Both the position numbers and the translations under genes were made by a program. DNA of 64,000 nt from Streptomyces sp. (GTDB lineage Bacteria > Actinomycetota > Actinomycetes > Streptomycetales > Streptomycetaceae). Positions within the stretch are counted from its first letter, which is position 1. Each line of letters opens with the position of its first letter. Positions 53,030 to 59,856 of this stretch are shown here, in pieces. The DNA lies in assembly GCF_019510245.1 (NCBI RefSeq), contig NZ_JAEKKT010000127.1:62001-126000 (forward strand), given 5' to 3'. The notes below the pieces were generated by a model. It searched no databases and was not told the origin of the DNA. It was given only the letters and a program-made list of their open reading frames with translations.

Positions 53030-53886
53030 CCGTGACACCGCTGGGGATCCCGCGCCGGCTGCTGGAGTTCACGATCGACGGCGATCAGGCACGGGTCCCG
53101 GAGGGCTCGACGATCCTGGACGCCTGCCGCGCGGCCGGGAAGGACGTACCGACCCTGTGCGAGGGCGACACGCTGCGCCCGAAGAACGCCTGCCGGGTGT
53201 GCGTGGTGGAGGTGGAAGGGGCCCGGACCCTCGTGCCCGCCTGCTCCCGCAAGGCCGAGCCGGGGATGGTCGTACGGACGGGCAGCGAACGCGTCCGGCA
53301 CAGCCGCAGGATCGTACTGGAACTGCTGGCCTCCTCGGTCGACATGTCGACGACCCCACGCGCCGCCGAGTGGATCAAGGAGTACGAGGCGAAACCGGAC
53401 CGCTTCGGCCCCGACGCGGCCCGCCTGAACGAGGAGCCCAGGGTCGACAACGAACTGTACGTGCGCGACTACTCCAAGTGCATCCTCTGCTACAAGTGCG
53501 TGGACGCCTGCGGGGACCAGTGGCAGAACAGTTTCGCGATCTCCGTCTCCGGCCGCGGCTTCGACGCCCGGATCGCCGTCGAGCACGACGCGCCGCTGAC
53601 CGACTCGGCCTGTGTCTACTGCGGGAACTGTGTGGAGGTCTGTCCCACCGGGGCTCTGTCGTTCAGGTCGGAGTTCGACATGCGGGCCGCGGGTACCTGG
53701 GACGAGTCGCGGCAGACGGAGACGACGACCGTGTGCGCGTACTGCGGTGTGGGCTGCAACCTCACGCTCCACGTGCAGGACAATGAGATAGTGAAGGTCA
53801 CCTCGCCGCACGACCACCCGGTGACCCACGGCAACCTCTGCATCAAGGGCCGTTTCGGCTACCAGCACGTACAGAACCGGGGCTGA
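53026..53886 (+). CDS. Iron-sulfur subunit: NuoG-like 2Fe-2S/4Fe-4S module plus the formate dehydrogenase Fe4S4 domain
   Basis: A 286-residue electron-transfer protein. The N-terminal 2Fe-2S domain shows TLCEGDTLRPKNACRVCVVE and VPACS. Next come a His/Cys-type region and two ferredoxin-like 4Fe-4S sites (CILCYKCVDACGD and CVYCGNCVEVCPTGAL). The last 50 residues (VCAYCGVGCNLTLHV, then HGNLCIKGRFGY) are the Fe4S4 domain that normally opens the catalytic subunit. The catalytic chain of formate dehydrogenase is thus split and its N-terminal part placed on the downstream gene. It should bridge the molybdenum site and the NuoF-like subunit. Confidence 0.9.
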   Translation: MTVTPLGIPRRLLEFTIDGDQARVPEGSTILDACRAAGKDVPTLCEGDTLRPKNACRVCVVEVEGARTLVPACSRKAEPGMVVRTGSERVRHSRRIVLELLASSVDMSTTPRAAEWIKEYEAKPDRFGPDAARLNEEPRVDNELYVRDYSKCILCYKCVDACGDQWQNSFAISVSGRGFDARIAVEHDAPLTDSACVYCGNCVEVCPTGALSFRSEFDMRAAGTWDESRQTETTTVCAYCGVGCNLTLHVQDNEIVKVTSPHDHPVTHGNLCIKGRFGYQHVQNRG

Positions 53887-53893
53887 TCAGGAC

Positions 53894-54742
53894 ATGGGAC
53901 GAGTCACGGAACGACGCAAGGTCATCCGCATCCGCGACGGAGCGGTCTCCGCCCGGCCGGACACGCTCGTCGCCGAGGAACCGCTGGAGATCAGACTCAA
54001 CGGGAAACCCCTCGCCATCACCATGCGCACGCCCGGCGACGACTTCGCGCTGGCGGCCGGGTTCCTGGTGAGCGAGGGGGTGCTGGCGGCCGCCGGCGAC
54101 CTGCAGAACATCGTGTACTGCGCGGGCGCCACCGTCGACGGGTCCAACACCTACAACGTGGTCGACGTGCGGACCACGCCGGGCGTCACGCTCCCGGACT
54201 TCACCCTGGAGCGGAACGTCTACACGTCCTCGTCCTGCGGGCTGTGCGGCAAGGCGAGCCTCGACGCGGTGCGTACGACGGCCCGCTGGCCGATAGCCGA
54301 CACTCCCCCGGTCCGGGTGGAGCCCGAGCTGCTCGCGAGCCTCCCCGACCGGCTCCGCGCCGCGCAGCGGGTCTTCGACCGGACCGGGGGGCTGCACGCG
54401 GCGGCCCTGTTCACGGAGGACGGCGAGCTGCTGGACGTCCGCGAGGACGTGGGCCGGCACAACGCGGTGGACAAGCTGGTCGGCCGGGCCCTGCAGAACG
54501 GCGACCTGCCGCTGTCCCGGACGATCCTGCTGGTCTCCGGGCGCGCCTCCTTCGAGCTGGCGCAGAAGGCCGTGATGGCCGGCATCCCGATGCTCGCGGC
54601 GGTCTCCGCGCCGTCCTCGCTGGCGGTGGACCTGGCGGCGGAGACCGGGCTGACCCTGGTCGGTTTCCTGCGCGGCAGCAACATGAACGTGTACGCGGGC
54701 GAGGACCGTATCGCCCTGCGGGCCGCGGCCGCCCAGGGCTGA
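53894..54742 (+). CDS. fdhD: FdhD, formate dehydrogenase sulfurtransferase
   Basis: A 282-residue accessory protein needed to sulfurate the molybdenum cofactor of formate dehydrogenase. It carries the active CxxC in SSSCGLCGKASLD, the region GGLHAAALFTEDGELLDVRE with RHNAVDKLVG, and the end RGSNMNVYAGEDRI. It lies 7 bp after the iron-sulfur subunit as the last gene of the operon, which supports assigning the three preceding genes to formate oxidation. A CCCCTGC/GCAGGGG hairpin follows. Confidence 0.95.
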   Translation: MGRVTERRKVIRIRDGAVSARPDTLVAEEPLEIRLNGKPLAITMRTPGDDFALAAGFLVSEGVLAAAGDLQNIVYCAGATVDGSNTYNVVDVRTTPGVTLPDFTLERNVYTSSSCGLCGKASLDAVRTTARWPIADTPPVRVEPELLASLPDRLRAAQRVFDRTGGLHAAALFTEDGELLDVREDVGRHNAVDKLVGRALQNGDLPLSRTILLVSGRASFELAQKAVMAGIPMLAAVSAPSSLAVDLAAETGLTLVGFLRGSNMNVYAGEDRIALRAAAAQG

Positions 54743-54789
54743 CCGGTTCCCCGCGGCACGGCGGCGGGGCCCCGACCGGCGGGGAGCGC

Positions 54790-54806
54790 CCCCTGCGCCG
54801 CAGGGG
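54790..54806 (+). terminator. Hairpin after fdhD
   Basis: CCCCTGC-gcc-GCAGGGG is a perfect 7-bp stem with a 3-base loop, 48 bp after the fdhD stop and before the convergent LysR gene. It probably ends the formate dehydrogenase operon. Confidence 0.6.
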
Positions 54807-54848
54807 CCCCGCCTCGGTCCGGTGTCCCGCGGCGCCGCGAAACGCGCC

Positions 54849-55685
54849 TCAGCCGGAGTCGGCCCCCGCTCCCGCGACGCGCGCCGCCGCCTCGGCGAAG
54901 GCGGCGACCAGCGGGGAGCGACGGCCGGCCGCCCAGGCCAGCAGCACCCGGTCGGGTTCTGCGTCGACGACCGGGACGTAGACGATGTCGGAGCGGGAGT
55001 ACTGCTCGGCGGCCGAGCGCGGCACCATCGTGATCGCGGTGCCGGCGGCCACGCACTCGAACTTCTCCTCGATGGTACGCAGCGGCAGGTCGCCGGGCCG
55101 GGGGTCGTTGTAGCGGAGCCACCGCTCGCCGTCGAGGTCCGAGAGGGAGATCTCCTGCTTCCCGGCGAGCCGGTGCCGGTCGGGGAGCATGGCCACGCGG
55201 GGCTCGCTGTAAAGGGGCCGCAGTTCGAGACCCGCCTCCCGGACCGGCAGCCGTACATAGGCGATGTCGACCGTGCCGTCGAGGATCAGGTCCTCCTGGT
55301 CGTCCCATTCCACCCGGCGGGCATTGGCCTCGACGTCCGGATGTGCCGCGGTGAAGGCACGCAGGGCCCGGGTGACGACGACACCGGCGCGGAAACCGAC
55401 GACGAGCCGCCGCCGGCCGCGCGCCGCCTGCACGACCCGGCGCCGGGCCCCGTCGGCTGCGGCCAGCAACTGACGGGCTTCTTCGAGGAGTTGGTACCCG
55501 CCGTCGGTCAGCGTCACGCCGTGGCTGTCCCGTACGAACAGCTCGGCCCCCAAGTCCTTCTCCAGGGCGCGGATCTGTCGGCTCAGCACGGGCTGGGCGA
55601 TGTGCAGCCGCTCCGCCGCCCGGCCGAAGTGGAGGAGTTCGGCGACCGCCGTGAAGTAGCGGACCTTGCGCAGATCCAGGTCCAT
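54849..55685 (-). CDS. LysR-family transcriptional regulator
   Basis: A 278-residue LysR protein. The helix-turn-helix is FGRAAERLHIAQPVLSRQIR with ALEKDLGAELFVR, followed by a periplasmic-binding-type effector domain (VVGFRAGVVV, IAYVRLP, GTAITMVP). The ATG at 55685 has AAGGAG upstream. It diverges from the SDR gene at 55824 and most likely controls it. The effector is unknown. Confidence 0.92.
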   Translation of the reverse strand: MDLDLRKVRYFTAVAELLHFGRAAERLHIAQPVLSRQIRALEKDLGAELFVRDSHGVTLTDGGYQLLEEARQLLAAADGARRRVVQAARGRRRLVVGFRAGVVVTRALRAFTAAHPDVEANARRVEWDDQEDLILDGTVDIAYVRLPVREAGLELRPLYSEPRVAMLPDRHRLAGKQEISLSDLDGERWLRYNDPRPGDLPLRTIEEKFECVAAGTAITMVPRSAAEQYSRSDIVYVPVVDAEPDRVLLAWAAGRRSPLVAAFAEAAARVAGAGADSG

Positions 55686-55823
55686 GACCGCGGCTCCTTC
55701 CCGGTGGCGATGTCTTCAGGGTATCGCCGACGCCGAAAGAGGTCTTGGACGGCCGAGGGAGCGGGACCGCAGGCTGGAGACGTCCGAACGGGACGGAAAC
55801 ACCGGCTTGGAAAGGGATCAGCC

Positions 55824-56543
55824 ATGGCTCTGCAGGGACAGCGCGTCGTCGTCATCGGGGGTACCTCGGGTATCGGGCTCGCGGTCGCGGAGGGCGCGGC
55901 GCGGGAGGGCGCACGGGTGGTCGTCGCCTCGCGCCGGCAGGAGAGCGTCGACGCGGCGCTGAAGGTGCTGCCGGAGGGCACCGAGGGACAGGTGCTGGAC
56001 GCGTCCGACGAGGACGCGGTGCGCGGCTTCTTCACGCGGATCGGGGCGTTCGACCACCTGGTGTACACGGCCGGTGACTCGATCCTGCTGGAGACGCTGG
56101 CCGACACGGACATCGCGGCGGCCCGGAGCTTCCTGGACACCCGGCTGTGGGGCGCGTACGCGGCGGTGAAGTACGGCGCCGGGTCGCTCCGCCCGGGCGG
56201 GTCGGTGGTGCTGACCACGGGCACGGCGGGGCGCCGGCCGCTGTCCGGTTCGAGTGTCGCGTCGGCGCTGTGCGGGGCGATGGAGTCGCTGACCCGGGCG
56301 CTGGCCGTGGAGCTGGCGCCGGTGCGGGTCAACGTGGTCTCGCCGGGGGTGGTGCGGACCGAGCTGTGGCGGGACCTGCCGGAGCCGGTCCGCGAGGAGC
56401 TCTTCCGGTCGTCCGCCGAGTCGCTGCCGGTGGGGCGGATGGGCGAGCCGGCGGATGTGGCGGAGGCGTACCTGTACCTGATGCGTGGGGGGTACAGCAC
56501 CGGGTCGGTGGTGGTCGTGGACGGCGGCGGGACGCTGGTCTGA
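55824..56543 (+). CDS. Short-chain dehydrogenase/reductase-like protein lacking the catalytic Tyr and Lys
   Basis: A 239-residue Rossmann protein with intact cofactor motif (VVVIGGTSGIGLAVAEGAAR), VYTAGD in place of NNAG, and SPGVVRTELW and VVVVDGGGTLV at the end. Where the SDR YxxxK motif should be, the sequence aligns as ASALC (Tyr to Ala, Lys to Cys), and the catalytic Ser is Thr. It may be a non-catalytic nucleotide-binding sensor or use another mechanism. The ATG at 55824 follows AAGGGA. It is divergent from a LysR gene that probably controls it. Confidence 0.85.
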   Translation: MALQGQRVVVIGGTSGIGLAVAEGAAREGARVVVASRRQESVDAALKVLPEGTEGQVLDASDEDAVRGFFTRIGAFDHLVYTAGDSILLETLADTDIAAARSFLDTRLWGAYAAVKYGAGSLRPGGSVVLTTGTAGRRPLSGSSVASALCGAMESLTRALAVELAPVRVNVVSPGVVRTELWRDLPEPVREELFRSSAESLPVGRMGEPADVAEAYLYLMRGGYSTGSVVVVDGGGTLV

Positions 56544-56555
56544 GCGACCGGGCGG

Positions 56556-57083
56556 TCAGGCGGGGCCGAGGCGGACGTCGGCGGCGGTGACGACCGTGCC
56601 GAGGCGCGGGAAGTCGAGCCGGACGGAGGCCTCGTGCTCGGCGCCGGTGAGGGCGGCCATGGCGTCCTCGACGAAGACCAGGTCGTAGCCGAGGTCGGCG
56701 GCGGCGCGGGCGGTGGACTCGACGCCGAGGTTGGTGGCGATACCGCCGAACACCAGCCGGGTGACGCCGAGCCGGCGCAGCCGGGCGTCGAGTTCCGTGC
56801 CCTGGAAGCCGCCGATCGTCCGCTTGACGATCTCCACGTCCCCCTCCTTCCGGAGTCCGGCGACGAGTCCGCTGCCCGGCGGCTGCTCGGCGAGGGAGGG
56901 CCGCTCGACGCGGATCAGCACCACGGGCGCGCCGGCGGCGCGGAAGGCGCGGGCCAGCTCCTCGGCGGTGTGCAGGACGTCGGTGCCTTTGCGGGGCTCC
57001 AGAGGCAGCGCGACGATGCGGTCCATCAGGTCGACGAGGACGAGGGCGGTGCGCGCCGGATCGAGCGTCAGGGGTGCGGTCAT
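56556..57083 (-). CDS. Isochorismatase-family hydrolase with Gly at the nucleophile position
   Basis: A 175-residue alpha/beta protein of the cysteine-hydrolase/isochorismatase superfamily. It has the first Asp (ALVLVDLMDRIV), the Lys (IVKRTIGGFQGTELD) and the loop IATNLGVESTARAA, where cysteine hydrolases read TNVCVE. Here Cys is Gly, as in true isochorismatases (EntB/PhzD), which lack the nucleophile. Vinyl-ether hydrolysis rather than amide hydrolysis is therefore more likely. The ATG at 57083 has TAACGT 6 bases upstream, so it is probably leaderless. It converges with the SDR gene. Confidence 0.85.
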   Translation of the reverse strand: MTAPLTLDPARTALVLVDLMDRIVALPLEPRKGTDVLHTAEELARAFRAAGAPVVLIRVERPSLAEQPPGSGLVAGLRKEGDVEIVKRTIGGFQGTELDARLRRLGVTRLVFGGIATNLGVESTARAAADLGYDLVFVEDAMAALTGAEHEASVRLDFPRLGTVVTAADVRLGPA

Positions 57084-57270
57084 GACGGAACGTTAGCCTT
57101 CATGAGCCGTCCGTACCGGAAATCCGGATCAACAGGCCCGTGAACGGGTCGCGTTCCGCAGCCGACAGCGGGGCGGGCGGCGTGTCGGGGGAAGGGGGCT
57201 TCGGCCCCGCCGGGCGATCGGGACCCGGGGCGGACCCGGTCAGGGTCGGGCCGATCCCCTGACCGGTGGC

Positions 57271-58320
57271 TCAGCGGCCGGTCGTCCCCGTGCCGACCGC
57301 CGGACGTGACTGGGCCGCCGGGGCGGGCGGCGACGCGGCCTCCTCCTGGGCCTCCGGGTCGTGGGCGCGACGCTTGGCGATCACCGCGCACACCATGAGC
57401 TGCATCTGGTGGAAGAGCATCAGCGGCAGCACGGCCAGCGAGGCGTGGGCGCCGAAGAGGACGCTGGCCATCGGCAGCCCGGAGGCGAGGGACTTCTTCG
57501 ACCCGGCGAACTGGATGGCGATGCGGTCCCCGCGGCCGAAGCCGAGCGCCTTGGCGCCGTACCAGGTCAGCAGGAGCATCACGGCGAGCAGCACGGCCTC
57601 GACGGCGAGCAGCCCGGCCAGCCGGACTGCGCTGACCTGGTGCCAGATGCCCCGGACCATGCCCTCGCTGAACGCGGTGTAGACGACGAGCAGGATGGAG
57701 CCGCGGTCGACCAGGCCGAGGATCCTCTTGTGCCGGGCGATGAAGTCCCCGATCCACCGGCGCAGCAGCTGCCCGGCGACGAACGGCACCAGCAGCTGGA
57801 GCACGATCTTCACGATCGAGTCCGCGGAGAACCCGCCGCCGCTGTTGCCGAGCAGCGCGGCGGCGAGCAGCGGCGTGAGGACGATGCCGACCAGCGAGGA
57901 GAAGGAGCCGGCGCAGATCGCGGCCGGCACGTTGCCGCGGGCGATGGAGGTGAAGGCGATCGAGGACTGGATGGTGGAGGGCACCAGGGTCAGGAACAGC
58001 AAGCCCTGGTAGAGCGGATGGGTGAGCAGGACCGGCACCAGGCCGCGGGCCGCCAGGCCGAGCACCGGGAAGATCACGAAGGTGCAGACCAGGACCGTGA
58101 CGTGGAGCCGCCAGTGCCGCAGCCCCTCGACGGCCTCACGGGTGGACAGACGGGCGCCGTAGAGGAAGAAGAGAAAGGCGATCGCGGCCGTGGAGGCGCC
58201 GGAGGCCACGTCGGCGGCCGTGTCCCGGGCCGGAAGGAGCGCGGCGAGGCCTACCGTCCCGAGCAACAGCAGGACGTACGGGTCGATCGGCATCCGACTG
58301 GGCCAGGTCAGGCGTTTCAC
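57271..58320 (-). CDS. Bile acid:sodium symporter-like membrane transporter (SBF-like)
   Basis: A 349-residue protein with nine or ten hydrophobic segments. It belongs to the SBF-like/YfeH-type branch of the BASS superfamily: TAAIAFLFFLYGARLSTREA, LTLVPSTIQSSIAFTSIARG, GSFSSLVGIVLTPLLAAALL and RIAIQFAGSKKSLASGLPMA. These carry organic anions with sodium. The C-terminus is a Pro/Ala-rich tail. It starts at GTG 58320; an ATG at 58293 is possible. It is divergent from a LysR gene that likely controls it. Confidence 0.9.
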   Translation of the reverse strand: MKRLTWPSRMPIDPYVLLLLGTVGLAALLPARDTAADVASGASTAAIAFLFFLYGARLSTREAVEGLRHWRLHVTVLVCTFVIFPVLGLAARGLVPVLLTHPLYQGLLFLTLVPSTIQSSIAFTSIARGNVPAAICAGSFSSLVGIVLTPLLAAALLGNSGGGFSADSIVKIVLQLLVPFVAGQLLRRWIGDFIARHKRILGLVDRGSILLVVYTAFSEGMVRGIWHQVSAVRLAGLLAVEAVLLAVMLLLTWYGAKALGFGRGDRIAIQFAGSKKSLASGLPMASVLFGAHASLAVLPLMLFHQMQLMVCAVIAKRRAHDPEAQEEAASPPAPAAQSRPAVGTGTTGR

Positions 58321-58453
58321 GGTGCTCCACTTGCGGGTCGGTCAGGGTGTCGTGCCGGCCGGTACGGCCGGGTTCTCGCCGGGGCCGGAAGGGCCCCCTC
58401 CATCGTCCTCCTCCGACACTTGATCGGGAATCCGGCATACCGCTCTGACTGCC

Positions 58454-58468
58454 ATCGCGATCCGCGAT
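58454..58468. promoter_or_regulatory. LysR-type binding site in the divergent region
   Basis: ATCGCG-atc-CGCGAT is a perfect 6-bp palindrome that also fits the LysR T-N11-A rule (T at 58455, A at 58467). It abuts the TAACAT -10 box of the rightward LysR gene, so binding could give autoregulation and activate the leftward symporter. Confidence 0.6.
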
Positions 58469-58479
58469 AACATGTCCGA

Positions 58480-59373
58480 GTGTACGACCCTTCACAGCTG
58501 CGCACCTTCCTGGCGGTCGCCCAGACGCTCAGCTTCACCCAGGCCGCCCGGCGGCTCGGGCTGCGCCAGTCCACGGTGAGCCAGCATGTGCGCCGCCTGG
58601 AGGACGCGGCCGGCCGCCAGCTGTTCTCCCGGGACACGCACTCCGTGGAGCTGACCGAGGACGGCGAGGCGATGCTCGGTTTCGCCCGCCGGATCCTGGA
58701 GGTGCACGAGCAGGCGGCGGCCTTCTTCACCGGCACCCGGGTCCGCGGCCGGCTCCGCTTCGGCGCGTCGGAGGACTTCGTCCTCACCCGGCTGCCGGAG
58801 ATCCTGGAGGGCTTCCGCCACGACCACCCCGAGGTCGACCTCGAGCTGACGGTGGAGCTCTCGGGCACCCTGCACGAGCAGCTGGCCGCCGGGAAGCTGG
58901 ACCTGGTACTGGCCAAGCGGCGCACCGAGGACCCGACGGGCGAGCTGGTCTGGCACGACGACCTGGTGTGGATCGGCGCGGAACGGCTCCGCCTGGACCC
59001 CGCCCGCCCGGTCCCGCTGATCGTCTATCCCCCGCCGGGCATCACCCGCGCGCTGGCCCTGGAGGCGCTGGAGCGCCAGGGCCGCGAATGGCGCATCGTC
59101 TGCACGAGCGGGAGCCTCAACGGCCTGCTCGCGGCGGCCCAGGCGGGCCTGGGCGTGATGGCCCACTCGAAGGGCCTGATCCCCCCGGGCCTGTTCCGCG
59201 TCCCGGACCGCGCGGGCCTGCCGGAACTGGGCAAGGTCGACTTCGTGCTCGTACACGGCCCGAGGCGATCACCGGCACAGGCAGCGGCGGACGCCCTGGC
59301 AGCGGCAATCCTGACCAGCGGAGCCCGCTTGAGATCGGGCTGGCCTGCGGCGGCACGGAGATCGCCTGCATGA
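58480..59373 (+). CDS. LysR-family transcriptional regulator
   Basis: A 297-residue LysR protein. The helix-turn-helix is FTQAARRLGLRQSTVSQHVR with RLEDAAGRQLFSRD, followed by an effector domain (LRFGASEDFVLTRLPEILEG, LDLVLAKRR, AAAQAGLGVMAHSKGL). The GTG at 58480 has TAACAT ending 6 bases upstream, so the mRNA is probably leaderless. It is adjacent to and divergent from the SBF-like transporter, which it probably regulates in response to the transported anion. Confidence 0.92.
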   Translation: MYDPSQLRTFLAVAQTLSFTQAARRLGLRQSTVSQHVRRLEDAAGRQLFSRDTHSVELTEDGEAMLGFARRILEVHEQAAAFFTGTRVRGRLRFGASEDFVLTRLPEILEGFRHDHPEVDLELTVELSGTLHEQLAAGKLDLVLAKRRTEDPTGELVWHDDLVWIGAERLRLDPARPVPLIVYPPPGITRALALEALERQGREWRIVCTSGSLNGLLAAAQAGLGVMAHSKGLIPPGLFRVPDRAGLPELGKVDFVLVHGPRRSPAQAAADALAAAILTSGARLRSGWPAAARRSPA

Positions 59374-59385
59374 CCCGGCCGCGCA

Positions 59386-59463
59386 GGCGCGGCCGTCGAC
59401 CTCCAGCGCGCTGAGCAGTTGCACGTCCAACGGGTCCAGCGTGTCGGATTCCAGCTCCAGCAC
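59386..59463 (-). pseudogene. AsnC/Lrp-type regulator remnant (N-terminal fragment)
   Basis: About 26 codons on the minus strand read VLELESDTLDPLDVQLLSAL then EVDGRA, the start of an AsnC/Lrp helix-turn-helix protein. After that the homology is lost as the sequence runs into the end of the LysR gene. No ligand-binding domain remains. It looks like the stump of a deleted regulator. The rest of the 483-bp gap 59374-59856 holds an 11-bp palindrome (GAGCAATGCTC at 59740) and the promoter region of the next gene. Confidence 0.5.
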
Positions 59464-59856
59464 GGCCACTCCCGCCGGGTTCCGCCGTACGGCCGCTTCC
59501 CGCCGCCTGCACCGTTCGCGCGACGGGACGCACGGAGTAACGGAATCGGCCACCCCGGCGCAGTCGTCACAGGGGGCTGTTCCACCCCGGACGTGACCGG
59601 CGGGTAAGGGGCCGGAGGCCGTAATCGGGTGGTACAGATTCCGTGGAGATTACGGAGGCGGAACTTACTGAACCGTAGGGATTCTGTCCGGCCCTTCCCC
59701 ATGTGGGCGTATTTTCCGGACGTGAACGCGGTCATACGAGAGCAATGCTCGTTTTCGCACCCCCTCCCGAACGGTCTTCCGGTGGGGTAGCTTTCACGGC
59801 GCCGTGCAGAGCGTCACTACTACCGTCACTGTGGAGCGAGGAGCGGGGAGCGGGGT

